64,000 nucleotides of DNA from Haemaphysalis longicornis (GCA_013339765.2 JABSTR010003246.1:24669-88668); one strand, 5' to 3'. Shown: positions 19,948-33,424, numbered from the stretch's first letter. The notes: generated by a model from the sequence alone, not told the origin. Numbers and translations: made by a program.

Positions 19948-21480
19948 ACAAGAGCGCCAAGAGGCGCTCCTCTCGGTTTTCTTCTTCCTATCACTGCTGC
20001 GTCCGGAACGCCGCCCCTGCGAAACCCAGGTAACAGCTTCCACATAATCTGGTTTCCTTTTTTGTAGAGCCACGTATGTAAATTCAAGTGACGCTGCAGG
20101 GGTAATCTTTGTGGTGTCGTTAATAGCTTCGCAATCGAACCGCCTTCACAGCATGAATTGGAGCCACATGTTTCCATTTCCTCGGTCGTTTCGCCTGTCA
20201 TAATGAAGGTCATGTCAGCGGCGGACATTATTAACTCTGCATATTTCACAGATAGTGGGAATTCGCTCCCCTTCAAGAATAGCACAGTGGGTCACCGCAC
20301 TAAGCCTTGAGCACCGGGATTCTCTATGCCATGAGGCTTTTATTGCGCCCTTGGTTATGGCAACTGTGAGTAGTTATTATTGGAGCGGGTGAAAGTTTCG
20401 TTGTTTATTTTCTGTCGCCGATGGTTACTCGTACTGAAAAATTCTTGTCCACGGATGGCTCTGTTTAGTAGATTGTTCGTTCGTCTCTAGTCTACGGAGG
20501 AATAAAATATACAGGAATTTACCGAATTGCCTAATATTGCGTAAGCATTCTTGTTCTGCATATCACATATAATGTGCATTGAGACACTTGGAATAATAAA
20601 TAAATGCCTGATGGCCGCAAACAACGTAAATTTGTGCAGATTCATGGCGTAGTGAACGGATTGTTTTTTTCCAGTATTTTATTGTTCTTGTTTTGAAGCA
20701 TTTTTGTATTTTATTCAATTTATTGATTATGTGGAAATTTCTTTCAAACATACATTGGCTAGGATAAGAAGGTTGAAGGCAACAAGCCACCTGACTAGGT
20801 CCTGAAAACCAAAAAACAATGCACAGGAGCCGTAAGCCGTGAAAGCACCAGCTCACCCGCAGGAAAAAGTCATTGAAGCCGTTAATTGAAGCGTTACATA
20901 ACAAGGTAGCAATCCATTACATAATGAATTACGAGGCACTCGAAACAATGACCCAGAGTATATATTTGTTTGATTTAATGTTTTGCAGATAATTATAACA
21001 TTTCTACTAATGTGTTGTGTATGACCGAATAATTTGGATTTAGCTCCGCACAGACACATTTTTCAACACTTCAAAAAAAAAGTTACAACAGGAAATCCGC
21101 GAACCACATATTCGTAACCAAAAGACGCTGCGCACTCCACTTTTTTATATGTGGTGAAGAGATAACAAATAAATTTTAAAGTTATTTTTACTACTGTTAT
21201 TCGAACTGCAATTTTTAATCGAATTGATTACCCCTGGATGCGCTTTTAGAAAATCAGGTGTTAATTAGCTAGCGTCGTGTTCCGTTGTTTGTTCTTATGG
21301 CTGGTGCCCAGAAAGGGCCCTGTCCTTGTTCATGCTAGGTGTTCACAGCAAATATCTATTCAAAATTATTTGTGGCTTGAAGCAAAAAAATTATGCACCC
21401 ATCCGTCTAACGAGGACAATATTTGAACACAAAGTCTTCTCGTGAAGCAGTCTTGGGTTTTAGTCTGATCTTAAAATGAG
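19861..21480. other. Intergenic with TA microsatellite; nothing recognised
   Basis: A TA-rich simple repeat occupies about 19904-19944. A minus-strand frame at 19884-20285 (133 aa) has no recognisable domain and its 3' part is translated repeat. I see no conserved gene here. Confidence 0.4.
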
Positions 21481-21489
21481 TTTTGACCG

Positions 21490-21615
21490 TGTTGAAGCGG
21501 AGCAATCGGTTAAACGACGAATTCATAACGCGGGGGACCCAGGTTCTATTCCGACCACGGGATGCGATTCTTTGTTTCACTTCACCCAAGATCACTTATC
21601 ATCATCATCATGTTG
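21490..21615 (+). repeat. Possible tRNA-derived SINE
   Basis: GCGGAGCAATCGGTTAAACG could be a degenerate A box. CAGGTTCTATTCCGACC about 40 bp on resembles a B box (GGTTCNANTCC). An ATC-repeat tail follows (21600-21612). Confidence 0.4.
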
Positions 21616-21889
21616 GATTTCTATCAGGGCGTTTTCGCCTCACAGACGCCATTACTGACAACACTACAGCTCGCTTTAGTAGCTTCCTTTCGCATATACA
21701 TAGCAAATTTAGGGTAAAAAATCGGCTACCTCTAAGCAGGTTCTGCTGTAATAAAATTCTGTTATGTGAGAGACGTTTCGAAGAAAGGTAGTTTTAGCTT
21801 TTGTACTTTATATTGAATAAATTTGTGTTTTTCTTCGCTATATATTTCAAATTTTGCTTCGACAGATTAAACTCCTTTAACGCTACTGT

Positions 21890-22640
21890 TACGAGTACGA
21901 CGTCCTCCTCCACACTGGCCGATGACCTCCTCCTCGAGTGGGACCCCACGGACACCCCTGGGCGGTCATCCTCGCCGATTCCGGGACTGCTCTTTCAGGG
22001 CTGCATGCGTCCGACGACCTCAAGAACTGTATTAGCTATCCACGGTGCTCCCTTGTGGCCAAGAAGCACATGGTGGGTTCCCGACGCGGGGACAAGCGAG
22101 TCCACGGGTTGTCGTGCAACTGGGGTATCCGGGAAGCCCCCTGCCGACGCCCTAGCTAGGGAGGCCAAACAGGAGGGTAGCCCAGTCTCCCGGGACGTCT
22201 ACGCCTTGAATTCATCACGTACCGGCCTGGCTCGGATGGTGCGGACGATGCACCCCGACCACTTTCTGCTTGGCCTGGAGTCGAAGCGGCTGCCTGGGCG
22301 TATAAGGAGGGACGCCCGCTGCCTGACGATAAGAATACCGGTCGACTGCTGCAAGGTGGCGGAGCACTAGCCCTGGCACGGGCGCAAAGACTGCCCCACT
22401 TATGTGGACTGTTTGCAACCAGAGCCGCTGGAACACCTACTTTGCTTCTGCCCCCGACCCTTGCCGCGTCGCCCAGAGCAGAGCTCCAAGAGCACTCCAG
22501 CGGCAAGGCCTTTGCTGCGCCGGTATCAACGGCCGGAAATGCTGAAAAACTATTGTCGAAATGCCTGCCACCACCCAACGGAAAGTCTTCAGCCAGCTGC
22601 CCAACTACCTGAAGACGACCGGCCTTATGTATCGGCTGTG
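21890..22640 (+). pseudogene. LINE 3' ORF relic: RNase H-like and C-terminal zinc motif
   Basis: Fragments in several frames read ADSGTALSGLHASDDL (RNase H-like), then ADALAREAKQEGSPVSRDVY and PDHFLLGLESKRLPGRIRRDAR (about 22140-22320). TYVDCLQPEPLEHLLCFCP (about 22395-22455) follows, which resembles the C-terminal cysteine motif of LINEs that carry an RNase H domain. Frame changes and stops separate the parts. The pyrimidine-rich stretch at 22700-22790 could be the old 3' UTR. Confidence 0.6.
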
Positions 22641-22789
22641 GCCTCGAGAGACCCGTCATTGTCTGAGGTGCACGGACTGACTAATGATGCTAGTCTAACT
22701 CAGCCCCGTGTTTATTTTTTCTTCTCTCTTTTTCTATATTGACACTTTGCTGTACCCTCTATATCCCCCTCTACTTTCCTTCCCCCGAA

Positions 22790-23499
22790 TTGGGTTACAT
22801 GCAGGTGAGCTGGCATCTTCCGAACTCAAAAATAATCCATTAGCATTTTCGATCCTTTACACTTCCCTCAAACCAAAACTACTACTGAGGAAGTCGACAA
22901 TTATTCCTTCTCTGTATCAGCAAGGCGATACCCGGCCATATGGTTCTCGCTTTCCTTCAGAATTTAGTTTGCTATTTTGGTACTCTTACTTTTTTCTTTC
23001 TTTTTTGGGTGATGCGTAGGATGAATACTGTCGGCCACAAAATAAATCGGACCAGGGCAGCGGTGCACTATAACTATTTGCGCGACGCCTTCCGACCGAG
23101 CGCATCGCGTCGAAATAGCTGCGGGCGCATGCACGTTCTAGTCTCGTCAATGCATGTTAGCTTTCTCGATCGGCCGCAGCACTTCGTTTCTCTCAAATTT
23201 GGCAACCGCCGGGGCCTTGCGCTGTGCTTCGAGCGAGCGACACGATTTTTGTCAACAGCCGTAGCCGTGTGGCGTGCTATTAGGCGCGCAACGTTGCCGT
23301 TCATCGTTACATGTAGTCGGGTGCTCATTTTGTTTTAATTCATTTGACTGTAAAAAAAACTGGCATTTTGGCAAGTCTGCGATAAACAATCACTGCTTCT
23401 GCGTATGGGGTGAACGTAAAGTTCACATCAAGAACTAAAAAAAATCGCGGTTGTTAATTTGCTTCCTAAAACAATATAGGCGATACATCGAGTGGTCTA
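22790..23499. other. Intergenic, nothing recognised
   Basis: Open frames here are short and give no motif. The part at 23060-23330 is more GC-rich than its surroundings. Confidence 0.4.
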
Positions 23500-23830
23500 C
23501 TACAAGCCGGTATGTGCAAAGTGGCCGTCATTTTCGATTACCTCACAAAGGCGTCGAGGAAGCGACTCGTAAATAGACTTTACGATTTCTGAACGGGAGC
23601 GAAGCCGTTCAAATTTATATCTGACGTCACTCCACAACTCGTCAGCCGTGGGGCCACAGTCGCTTCGTTAGCAAGGTGGATTTTTTTTATTCCACAGACA
23701 TTATCAATGGTGCCCAGGTCTCCCCATACGAATACCACACCAGCTGACACACCACGTTGTCCTCCATGAGCACACTCAGTGCTCATTGTGTGTGGACAGG
23801 GCTTGAAACAACTGAAACACCTCATGGCTT
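23500..23830 (-). pseudogene. Tc1/mariner-like transposase C-terminal relic
   Basis: Read leftward, the last 40 codons give CGPTADELWSDVRYKFERLR, then SEIVKSIYESLPRRLCEVIE and a stop at 23502-23500. The GPTxxELW...SLPRRL order is typical of the C-terminus of Tc1-type transposases, after the last catalytic acid. Upstream, VFVWGDLGTIDNV near 23720 may be the decayed VWG region, in another frame. Catalytic DDE residues cannot be identified and no terminal repeats were found. Confidence 0.6.
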
Positions 23831-26399
23831 TTCAATTGCAATTTGTTTATTTTCAGAATAACTGTGTATTTGTTCTGTTTTTTCCTAAGCAAAATAACCG
23901 CCGCGTTTCTTTTCAATGTTTGATATCAACAGAACACTCGTCACATAACCAGCACTGCCTGACTTGTGCGTGATTCTTTAGCGCAGAGTTGAAGAAACGA
24001 CAGTTTTCATTACATTAATGAAGATTACAATGAAAGAAACGCGGCATAACATCGGGTTAAGCGCAAGCCACGCGCGTCAGCGGCTGCCACAAATCCTGCC
24101 GCTCACTCGGAGCAGCGCGCAAGGCGCCACCGGACCCCACAATCAAGAATAACGAAGCGCTGTGGCCGTGATCGCTAAAACTGACATGCCTTGACGGTAA
24201 TATAGGAGGCCCTACTCTCGAATGACCAAATTCACAGTTAATGCGCCTTTTTTGCGTAAGGACAACGTAAGAAATCAAGGAAGTGATGCACGCCAAGCTA
24301 TGACGACATACAGTGTAATTTCTCGCTTCAGTCATGAAGATCACAATCAAGGTTGGCATGTATTTTGAAAATAAGACCGCTTTGAAAATAAGAACAAAAC
24401 TCTTGGCATGCATTCTGAAAATCAGGACGAGAGCTGAGAGTGGGAAGAGACGCACATTTCAGCGGCACAAAATTGGCGTCAACAGCACAAGGCGATCGAG
24501 TTACATTGATCAAAAGGCGAGAGAAAGGCGGTTGTTGAGCGAAAGGACACCACACAATCTTTTTAAACGTGCTTCTTCCAATCGCATTTAGTGGCATAGT
24601 TGAGCTCTCAGCTTCAATGCAAGCTTTGTTGCGTCACCACCTTCCACGCCGTTACCGCCGCCACTCCATCGTGTGCTGCTATGTTACATGTTTATAGGCG
24701 TAAACACAGAAAAAGACAGCCCTGACCACAGGTTCTATGACGTGAAAGGACAGCGAAGGGCTACACATGACAACCGCGGAGCTTGCTGATGCCGCCGATT
24801 CGCTGTTTCGTCAAGATCGACTTCAATGAGCGCAGAAATGAATGGAAGTCAGTTTTTGTTGTTATTTTTCTCTTGAGCTTGATCAGGAGGCGTGTGGACA
24901 AATGCCTTGCAGTGGGTTATCTTTGTGATGAAGAGGCTCGTACTGCCCTCTTACATTGCTGTTGCGCCTAACAAATACTTTTATTTTTTTACAAACATGA
25001 AAACGAATTAGACCACGTTATTTGTGCGCTCCGTGATCGCTTAATTGGGTGCAGTCTAAATTATTATACGTTTCGGTAGAAAACATCTTCATACCGCGCG
25101 TCATGCGAAACTGCGGCAGCTGAAAATTCAGCGGGATTTCACGGCGCCGAAGGTGAGTGAAGTTTTTTGCCCTATTTCACGCTGAAAGCCGCCGCCATTT
25201 TCAAGCTGTTACCTAACATCAGGCCGCATCTACGCAGGCTTAAGTTGCCAATGTGTTACGTAAACTTTGTAGCCAACTGTCCCAATTACGTCCTGCCTTC
25301 TCAGCCAATCAGAGAGAGGGCTGGCATACAAGCCATATTGTTGTTGAATATCAAAGACAAGCCTGCGTTGTCATGTCCGCTACATTTATTCTAGTTGTTC
25401 ATTGCGGCCCAAGAATTGTGAGTTTTCAGTAAAGGTAAATACGGCAAACACTAAACCTGGTGCCAGTAAACGTCATGAAACGTCAAAATGATGAAAGCAC
25501 ACACAGCCGCTTTGTCAACCTGAAGCATGTGACCAAAATTGAAAGCCAATCAGAAAAACGTCCAGCAAGTTCACAGTTCACGGTTAATTCAGTGCGTCCA
25601 GAATTGGGCCCTAGAACGCGCGTGGTCCATCAGCTACCTCGACAGCAGGCGCTCGGTCAGAAGGCGTCGTGTCGATAATTATCGCGCACCGCTCCCTTGG
25701 ACGAATTTATTTTGTGGCTGAGAGTATATCTGATATTGTGAGATCATTTGTGCTGGTGTTTTGTTTTTATATTTTCGTAATTTCACTTTTAACATTTTAT
25801 CCCTCCGTGGACGAACTTTATTTTCGCTATTAAAGACATAAATGTGTTAGATTTGCGAATTACTTGTTTTGTGCGAAAATTATTTATCGATTTTCTTGGC
25901 GCAGGCACAAGTGGTGAAAACATATTCCCAATAGTGAAAGTACACATCCGACTTAACATGACCCCGAAAATTATAGCTTCTAGGCTACAAAGAAGGGACT
26001 GTGCCAGTAAGAAAAAATACCAAAGAAAATAATTTGTATTTTTCCATCAGTTTAATTGATGTTTGAGTTTGGGCTTCCTGATCTTTCATTTTGCCTCAGG
26101 GCTTTGAGGGCAATGTATAAAACTTAAATACTTTTGCATTTATTTATTTATGCTTCTCAGGTTTCTCTTTTTATTTTTTTATTTTTGCAACTTTTTGGGC
26201 CTCTAATCTAAAGTTACGCCTCTGAAAAGGGTCAAATATGCCAGCTCTTGGAATTTTTTTATTTTGGGGAGGATGCATAGCGTCAAGTGCTTGAGAGTAG
26301 GGGGCTACTCCTCCGAAAGTAACAACCGCCACGCCCCATTTCCTACTTCCGAAGCAACAATTACAACAGTGGCATACATGTTTGCTGTGCGCCTAATTT
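23831..26399. other. Intergenic, nothing recognised
   Basis: AT-rich with short random frames. The near-duplicate phrase TTTGAAAATAAGA occurs twice at 24364-24400. No gene or element is supported. Confidence 0.45.
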
Positions 26400-26526
26400 A
26401 ACTTGTACGAGATTTCGGCGCACGTTAAAGATCCCCAGGTGGTCAAAAATTAATCCGGAGTCCACCACTACGGTTCCCCTCATCGCCTTCGTTGCGTCGC
26501 CGCATTAAACCCTACAATCAATCAAT
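26400..26526 (+). repeat. Tick SINE copy, 5'-truncated
   Basis: Contains GATTTCGGCGCACGTTAAAG, AGATCCCCAGGTGGTC and an AATC-repeat tail (about 26516-26526). The tRNA-like head is missing. Confidence 0.85.
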
Positions 26527-26611
26527 CAAAGCGTAATTTCTGCGGAGCCTTTGGAAACTTGGAAACGCACACTTTCTAGTTTTACGCACTGTAGGGGGCG
26601 TATAAGCGCAA

Positions 26612-26810
26612 TAATAATCCGTTGTGCTAGTGAGCATGAGAACGCGGGTTCGATTTCAGGCCGCGGCGGCCGCTTTTCTGATGGAGGCGAAAAGCGATAA
26701 CGCCCGTGTGTTCGAGATTTCCGCTCAAGTTAAAGATCCCCAGGTGGTCAAAATTAACCCGGAGCCTCATCGCCTGCATTCCGTCGGTGCAGTAATCCCT
26801 ACAATCATTC
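26612..26810 (+). repeat. Tick SINE copy with tRNA-like head
   Basis: Has a B-box-like GCGGGTTCGATTTCAGG (26643-26659), then GCGGCGGCCGC, the core AGATCCCCAGGTGGTC and a short tail. About 85 bp downstream of another copy in the same orientation. Confidence 0.8.
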
Positions 26811-26815
26811 TATGA

Positions 26816-28430
26816 CGCAGTAAGCTAAACACATTCCCGCAGGCATATCAACTGTTCGAAGCAGACCTCAGGAAGTTGGTGGAGAGAATAGTACGAGAGA
26901 TCGCGCAGTTTCTGCCAAATGTTTCAAAAAATGCGTGGAGGTCAAAATACCTCCAAGCATAACCAACACGACCCACTTTGGTATCTGATGGAACGATTAG
27001 ACAGTGTTTCAACGTCAGGACACTGTCGTTTTGAAGGATTTCTTAGAAGTTCACGAGCACCTTAATTAAGCAAAATGGATAGCTCGTAGCCTTGGGCCGT
27101 TGTTGCCTCTCTGCGCTTTCTTTCAGTGACGCCTGATGAGCGAGAGCCCGTGAAGTACTGTTCAGATAAGTCACTTGCTGTGTACAAGCAGTTCTATACG
27201 CACTTCGCGCCTATTTAACTTCCCTCTTTGTGGCAGCGCCCAGACACACCTCGCCCCACGGCTGTATCTCCCGACTGGCCAGTCGTGATACGTGCTTTGT
27301 GTGGAAAGCATTTACGTGACAAGAGTGTTTCCCCCCTTATCGCGTCCTCACTGGAGGTTGCAGCTCCCCTAGATAGCACAAATGTCAGCAGAAGTGTCAC
27401 ACCGAACTGCTGTTGAGGTATTGTTAGGCTTTGACGAGGTGGTTCATGATTTCTGGAAAACCTTCTGCTGGAATGTGAGAAAAGAATGGATGGCCGAACG
27501 AAACACTGACATAATGCTGTTCATGTTTTTACGGCACAGTTGAAAGCCTTCTACTGCCATTGAAGCTCCAGCAGAATTAGATAAAGCACCGCACGGGGCA
27601 GTGGAGTTTATGTTGGACGCTTTTTCATTTTCTAAGTGGGCGTACATTTTGCCTATTTGTTAAGCTGTTGACACCAGCAGGAGGTTACCTGTTGGCCTGT
27701 TGGCAAGGGCTTGCCAGGATCCGTAGATATTTTTTTTCGGATTTCCTTGTTGTGCAAAAGACACCTATTATCCACATCAATCCTATTTCCACCGGCCTCA
27801 ATAAGCTGCAGTTGTTTAGACAATAACTTGAGCATTTGACAACCGAACCTATTTTCCTGACACTGGCTTAAAACAGGCATACCGAAGAACTTCTATGAAA
27901 AGGACAAATTTTAGGGAGACTAGTTTTTCGCGGGTTGTTTATTTATCAGCTAGCTCAACCTAAGCGTTGTGTAAGTGATATTTAGGCTCCGCTATCTTTG
28001 AATTCTAAGGGAACACTATATCGTGCTTTGAAATCAGGGAATTGTAAAAGCAAGGTGATTGCTCGTTCTTTCAGTTTAGGCCAGTGATGCAAACGCTAAC
28101 CTACGTTGTATTTTATTGGTTACCCCGCAAAATTCGTAGTTGTGTATTCTAAAATTAACTACATTGCGTCTGTTTCAAAGCGACACTTTTTCATTCTTCG
28201 ACCAGTGCCAGTTTATGAAAGCCAACGACCCGCTTTGGTTTTTCTGCGTCACATCCGTTACGAGAGTCGTTAACCTTAGCAATGTGATGGAAACTTTGAA
28301 AATGACAAAACATCGTTATTCAGTCACCGCCAATTTTACAATCTAGATAGCAGGGGACAATTGAAAATAATGTTAATTGCGGGCAAACGTAATCCTAATC
28401 GTGCCAACGATGGGATAGGCGGTAGGAGCT
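26816..28430. other. Intergenic, nothing recognised
   Basis: Minus-strand frames at 27444-27647 and 27653-27880 are open but show no domain. No element ends were found. Confidence 0.4.
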
Positions 28431-28433
28431 ACA

Positions 28434-28469
28434 TATAAAACATGTCCGTCGGGGCAGTCGGTTCAGTCG
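28434..28469 (+). promoter_or_regulatory. Core promoter: TATA box and arthropod initiator
   Basis: TATAAA at 28434-28439 is followed by TCAGT at 28463-28467, placing the initiator A at 28465, 31 bp downstream of the first T. That is the canonical TATA-to-start distance. TCAGT is the arthropod Inr consensus. A donor site 35 nt later supports a real first exon. Confidence 0.55.
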
Positions 28470-28499
28470 GTTCTGAAATTAGCAACCACAAGGTATAAG
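28465..28499 (+). other. Candidate 35-nt non-coding first exon
   Basis: From the predicted start at 28465 to AAG followed by GTAAGT (28500-28505), a strong donor. No ATG in the exon, so it would be 5' UTR. The gene it serves is unknown; the next plus-strand conserved exon in the window is the caspase exon 32 kb away, and no link is shown. Confidence 0.4.
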
Positions 28500-31400
28500 G
28501 TAAGTGTGGATATTTCTCTTTGCTTTAGGTTTTTGATTCAATTTCGGCTTTCAGATTCAGATTCAGCTTTTGAATCAAACAGATGATTGAAATTGCGCCT
28601 ACACACACAGCGCTCACACAAACACGCACACAAACTCAAAAAAACGCACACACCCAGACGCACGCACTAGAAACTGACACAGTGACACCCACGAATATAT
28701 ATCATTTCATTATTCCAGAACGCTCTGGAGGGCTTGCTCAGGCTGTTCTTTTTCTGTCGCAAAACTAGGTGGTTATTACAACCACGAAATGTCGGCAAAT
28801 TTCAACGACCTAAGCAACATGGCCTCTGAGATGGAATAGTGCCATTGTTGCATATTTCTGCACGCAATGGTCTTGTGGGGAATAAAGTTCTCCTTGTGTG
28901 GTACTCCCTGCGGATATTTCCTATTGCAAAATACCACTTCAACCTATGCACTCTCTGCCTATGAACTGCGGAGATAATCTTCACAATCCTTAGAAGGTTC
29001 CGAAATATTTCGAACATATACCTTGTTTTAAAATCGGTTAACCTTTTTTATAGAAATCTTAGGCTCCCCTAGCCGAAAACTGATGAAAATATAAGCCTAA
29101 GGTGCCTACATTGCCACACTCACAAATTTTATTATAACTGAAAGGTCCGCTGGAATTAAAATTCGCCGTTCTCTTTAATCTTGAGGATTCTTGTTCTGAC
29201 TAACGTCTAGCAAAAATAGATGCCTTATTACTGCGTATATTGATTCAGTCTCTGATCATACTAGTGCACTTTGTTCGATTTGTTCTACTTCAACCGTTTG
29301 ATCTTGCTTTGTCCACGGCGTAACTACAATAATATTTCTTTTCTGGTATACGAATTACTGTTGGCACACACATTAGAATATGAATATGCATCATTCGATA
29401 ATATATGTTCCCTAAAGGGGCACAATTTAGGTTTTTAAAGAACCATAAGTTCAAACAGTTCAAAACCCGCACGTTGTACCTGCCAGATATGGGATGAGCA
29501 CGCCACCTAGAACAGTTCTCCTGGGGAAACAACAAGAAACCAGCAAGCCCTTGTCCAAATTTGCGGCGCACAGCTTTGAAACTGTATCAGAGTAGAACAT
29601 ATTTCGATGGGCATTGCTGACAGACCCATACGCAAGTACATAGACCCTCCCGACGCTCGGCTGTGGTGGTTCGACGCGCACAACTGCTGGTCCATCGTCG
29701 CGCACATCTGCATTCCCTCGTCGTAGGCGCTGAATCTCTGCTCTGAATGCTCGTTCAGCTGCAGCGGTAAACAGCGTTTTCTTTGTCTCAGGAACTGATG
29801 GGGGCAGCGTCGAACGCACGACGTCCTGCGCCATTCTGGTGTTACATCGCAGCGCGTAGCCAACGCGGAGAATGTCTCCCGCAGCCTCTGCATACCACCC
29901 TCCCACTAGCACTCCGCCCATAGTTCATACTGGGCTGTGTTCCTCGCACTATCTACTCTGTCTTGCGTGTCTTCTTCGTTCACTCGGTTACTACAAGCCC
30001 TACGAAAATGCGGAACTACAGGAGCAGGCGCCTAAGAGCTGTGCTCTAATCCCGCAACATGGAATGAACACTCCTGAAAGACAAATCAACGTGACTATAC
30101 AGCGTACATGGTGAATGACGCAGTCCAGAATGCGATTGAAGTATCAATTGGAGTCTGCGTGGGCTCACCAGCGGGCGCGTCCCCCGGACCAACACGTGCG
30201 TTTACGCTGTTGTCGCTCCAGTAATTATATTGAATAATCTAATCACACCGTTAACTGCGTCAGTCACCCTATACGGACGTTTAGTCACGCTGATTTGTCC
30301 TTCAGAAGTGTTGGGGTGATGCACACCAGGTGCGGGGTTTTTTAATGCGTTGGCGATGTTCAGATACACTTTTTGTTTTCAAATGATACATGGCATGCAC
30401 GTGACATCACCACTGCCCTTTCTGGTACACTGCTCTCACATTGTCCAGTGGTATTCGAGATAAGGGTGGCATATTAGTTCGCAGCCTTTCACCCCAACAT
30501 GGCAACTACAGTGACTTCCGGCAGTGCTATCTATAAATAGGGGACAAGAAATGTTTTATTTCAAAGGCCATAGTGATTCACAAAGATTTCTTAAAAATGA
30601 TACCGTTTAATTGCTTCCTTCTTCCCTCTTTTGCGTCTGCATACTTATGTTAGCGCAGTGTTTCAAGTAAATTTGGGGCTCCCCTGATTTAACGCGCTTA
30701 TTACTTTTATCACGCAGGTGAAATCTGTATGACCTTAAAATACTTTTGTGGCCCTCAGATTCTACAAGAAAAAGCCTTCAATGTTGCCTTGTAATTGGGG
30801 GTTAGTTGTACCAGGGCGGCCGTTAAAAGACCGTCATTGTATTGTTCAATTTCAGCCCGGTTCTTGATTTTGCGATTGCCACTTTACAATTATCTGTTCT
30901 TGCCTTTACCGTTTTCACAAGCATAATCAGTGTTTTAAAGAGGCCAATTATCGTAATCCGTAGAAATAAAGGTTTACGTCAATATTATTCTCCACATTAT
31001 CTGGATTGTGCGAATTTCAGGCAGTTTTTACCGACACCAACTTTTTTCAGTGTGCTTACTAATTTATATCTAAGCTCTTCGTATGGACAATAGACAGCGT
31101 GTTTCTTCTGCGAATGCCACTGGATCCCATGTATTCTCGTCTTGATAATATGAACAGCTAGTACCACCAGAGTGCCGATGGAAAATAATATCTGTATTTT
31201 GTAACACTTTTTCATTATGCGGCTTCCCACTTGCGATATCGCAATATGTCAGCGTGGCAAAATATGCTGAAGTGAACATGGCCTTTCCTGTGAGCTTCTT
31301 TTACGCAGGCCAAAAATTGAGCCTACATTGAAACTTATCATAAAGCGTGTGGAGCGTGATGTCAGCTATAGGAGAAGCAGCTGGAACAAGGGCATAGCCG

Positions 31401-32815
31401 TTTGCACCAGAATGAACATTTGCTCGAACGTGGCAGCGTTTGCATGGTGAGGGGGCTCCTCTTCTTCTTCATGGGCTTGGAAAGGCTTACTTCTTTTGCG
31501 AATAGCACTTGCTGCAGCAGTGCCTCAGCAGGACAAGACAGTCAAGCTCTTAAGCGGAGTAAAGTTCGATGGCTTCTAGGTTATGCTGTCAGCTTTTTCT
31601 TTTTTGTATTTTGCCTTGACGAGTATTCTACATTGGTAGCACAAGCGTTCGAATCTCGTCATTATTATTTAAAAAGCAAGGGGGGCATATAAACCAGAGG
31701 GCCTCTAAGCCGCATACTGAGCCCTTCTACATTCATCTTTACACGTTAGCTTATTAATTTACATTAGTCAAGCTCTGAAGTAATTTTAATCACTTAAGTG
31801 TTTCGGGTTACTTGGAAGAATAGTATAGTGACCGTCTGCGGTAACGAAGAGTAAAACCTGTTTACTGGTAGGTGTTTGGAATTTTAGAACACTTCAGGGC
31901 TTTATACTAACAAAAAGGTGAATAATATTAAAAAGGCATGGAATGACTCTAATTCAAACTTCAGCGGTGTTTTTGGCCTGCTGAGCTTCCAACTAGCCAT
32001 ATTTTCATAGCTATACAGTAGACTAAACCAGTGGCTTACATTTCCAACGGCCAGACGTCACTGAATTCCATCAGTAAGCCACCGTGTTAATAATTCAGTA
32101 CCCCACGTACAAAATTCAAATTCTAGAAACGCTTGCTAAAATCACTACAGACTCGCGCAGCAACGTCAAACGCGGAAAACCTCTCTCGCTCTCCCGCTCT
32201 TTTAGTGGCGAAGCACTTTATGTGCTTGGGCTGTCAGCGTCTCATTTTGTAATGCCACCAAAACACCGGGACACTTGTTTTGCAACGCCTCGCACTAGAA
32301 CGTTTCATCTCCACATGCAATAACGGGTACTAAACGGAAACACCAGAACAATCGCATTCCTACGCCTCGCGTTAGAACGCTTCGTTCTTCAAAGACACGA
32401 GACTTTTACAGCAAAGCTTCATACCTCTACCCCCAAACGTTTTCATCTGTGTGTGCAAAAACGCCAGAGCGGTAAGGCATGAGACGCCGACTGCTCAGCA
32501 TCAAAACCGCATTTGAAATTCATAACTTCGAAATGGCCCCATAAACCTAACCCGCATCATAGAAACGGCATAGTAAACTTATGCGCTGCATTCTTCGCCC
32601 CTCCGCAGGTTTCATGTTAGTGGAGATGGCGCGGCTTTTTTTCTTCAGGCTCTCTATGCTCAACCCCTGCAGGTATGAAGTGCTGCCTGCTCCGGAAGTA
32701 ACCATCATCCGCGATGCCTAAGGGGCTACACTGGAAAAGTTCAGCCATGCTAGGAAGGCAGTTACGGACATAAACAGCACTCGCTCACCAGAGAAGTGTC
32801 TTGTCACCTTGCTGT
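28500..32815. other. Intergenic; CA-rich tract and unassigned ORF
   Basis: A degenerate CA-rich tract lies at 28600-28665. A minus-strand frame at 29921-29460 (153 aa) contains PSVPETKKTLFTAAAERAFR and a basic segment but no domain I recognise. I see nothing else. Confidence 0.35.
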
Positions 32816-33318
32816 AGTTTTAAATGCGAATGCATTTCTTAGTCGAGCCATGTCAGGCGCCGTGCGGCGTCCACGCGCCCGCAGGTGTTATCTCTCCGCT
32901 CTCACCCCCTCTCCCATAGCAACAGCTGCGAGCGCGCGAGCTCCTCCTCTCCCCTAGCAACCGGAGCAGGTGGTGCGGGCGGATCAGCGGTGAGTGAGTG
33001 GAGAGGAGGAGCGCGCTCGGGCGTGTGAGGGCGCTCGCATCGCGGGAGCTCGCCGGAGCTCCCGCGTGTGTGGGAGAGTGTAAGCGAGGGTAGGCGCGGT
33101 GCTTCGGTGCTTCTCCTCTCGACGCTCGCCGCACTCTCCCGTTCGCTCGGTCGCAAGTATATATAAATGGAATGTCTGCCGGCAACGGTACCTCGAGCAA
33201 GAAGTGTAATACAATCCAGTTCGAGCATTACACAATTCCGCGCAATCTCGCGCAAAAGAAATGCATTCGCATTTTCTCACGATTCCCTTCGGGGAGGGGG
33301 GGTGAATTTTTTTTGGCC
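32816..33318. mobile_element. MITE-like element with AATGCGAATGCATT termini, copy 1
   Basis: The left end TTTTAAATGCGAATGCATTT (32818-32837) is matched in inverse orientation by AAGAAATGCATTCGCATTTT near 33258. Beyond the right repeat comes CCCTTCGGGGAGGGGGGG and a T run. A second copy at 55331-55790 has the same arrangement. The interior is GC-rich with a TATATATAAATG-like segment at 33157-33168. No transposase is seen. Confidence 0.55.
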
Positions 33319-33424
33319 ACCACCTCCCATGACTAACCAAGTCCACTGTCGGCACTCAGATGCCTGAAGCTGTGAAGCACGTGTCCACGGGGGCGCTCAG
33401 AACTGGGATACAGCACAGGGTGCT

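Noticed and set aside
22156..22659. 167-aa minus-strand ORF
   Set aside because: Antisense to the LINE RNase H-like relic on the plus strand.
32853..33355. Three minus-strand ORFs of 115-123 aa rich in Arg, Ser and Pro
   Set aside because: They lie wholly inside the GC-rich MITE-like element and overlap one another.
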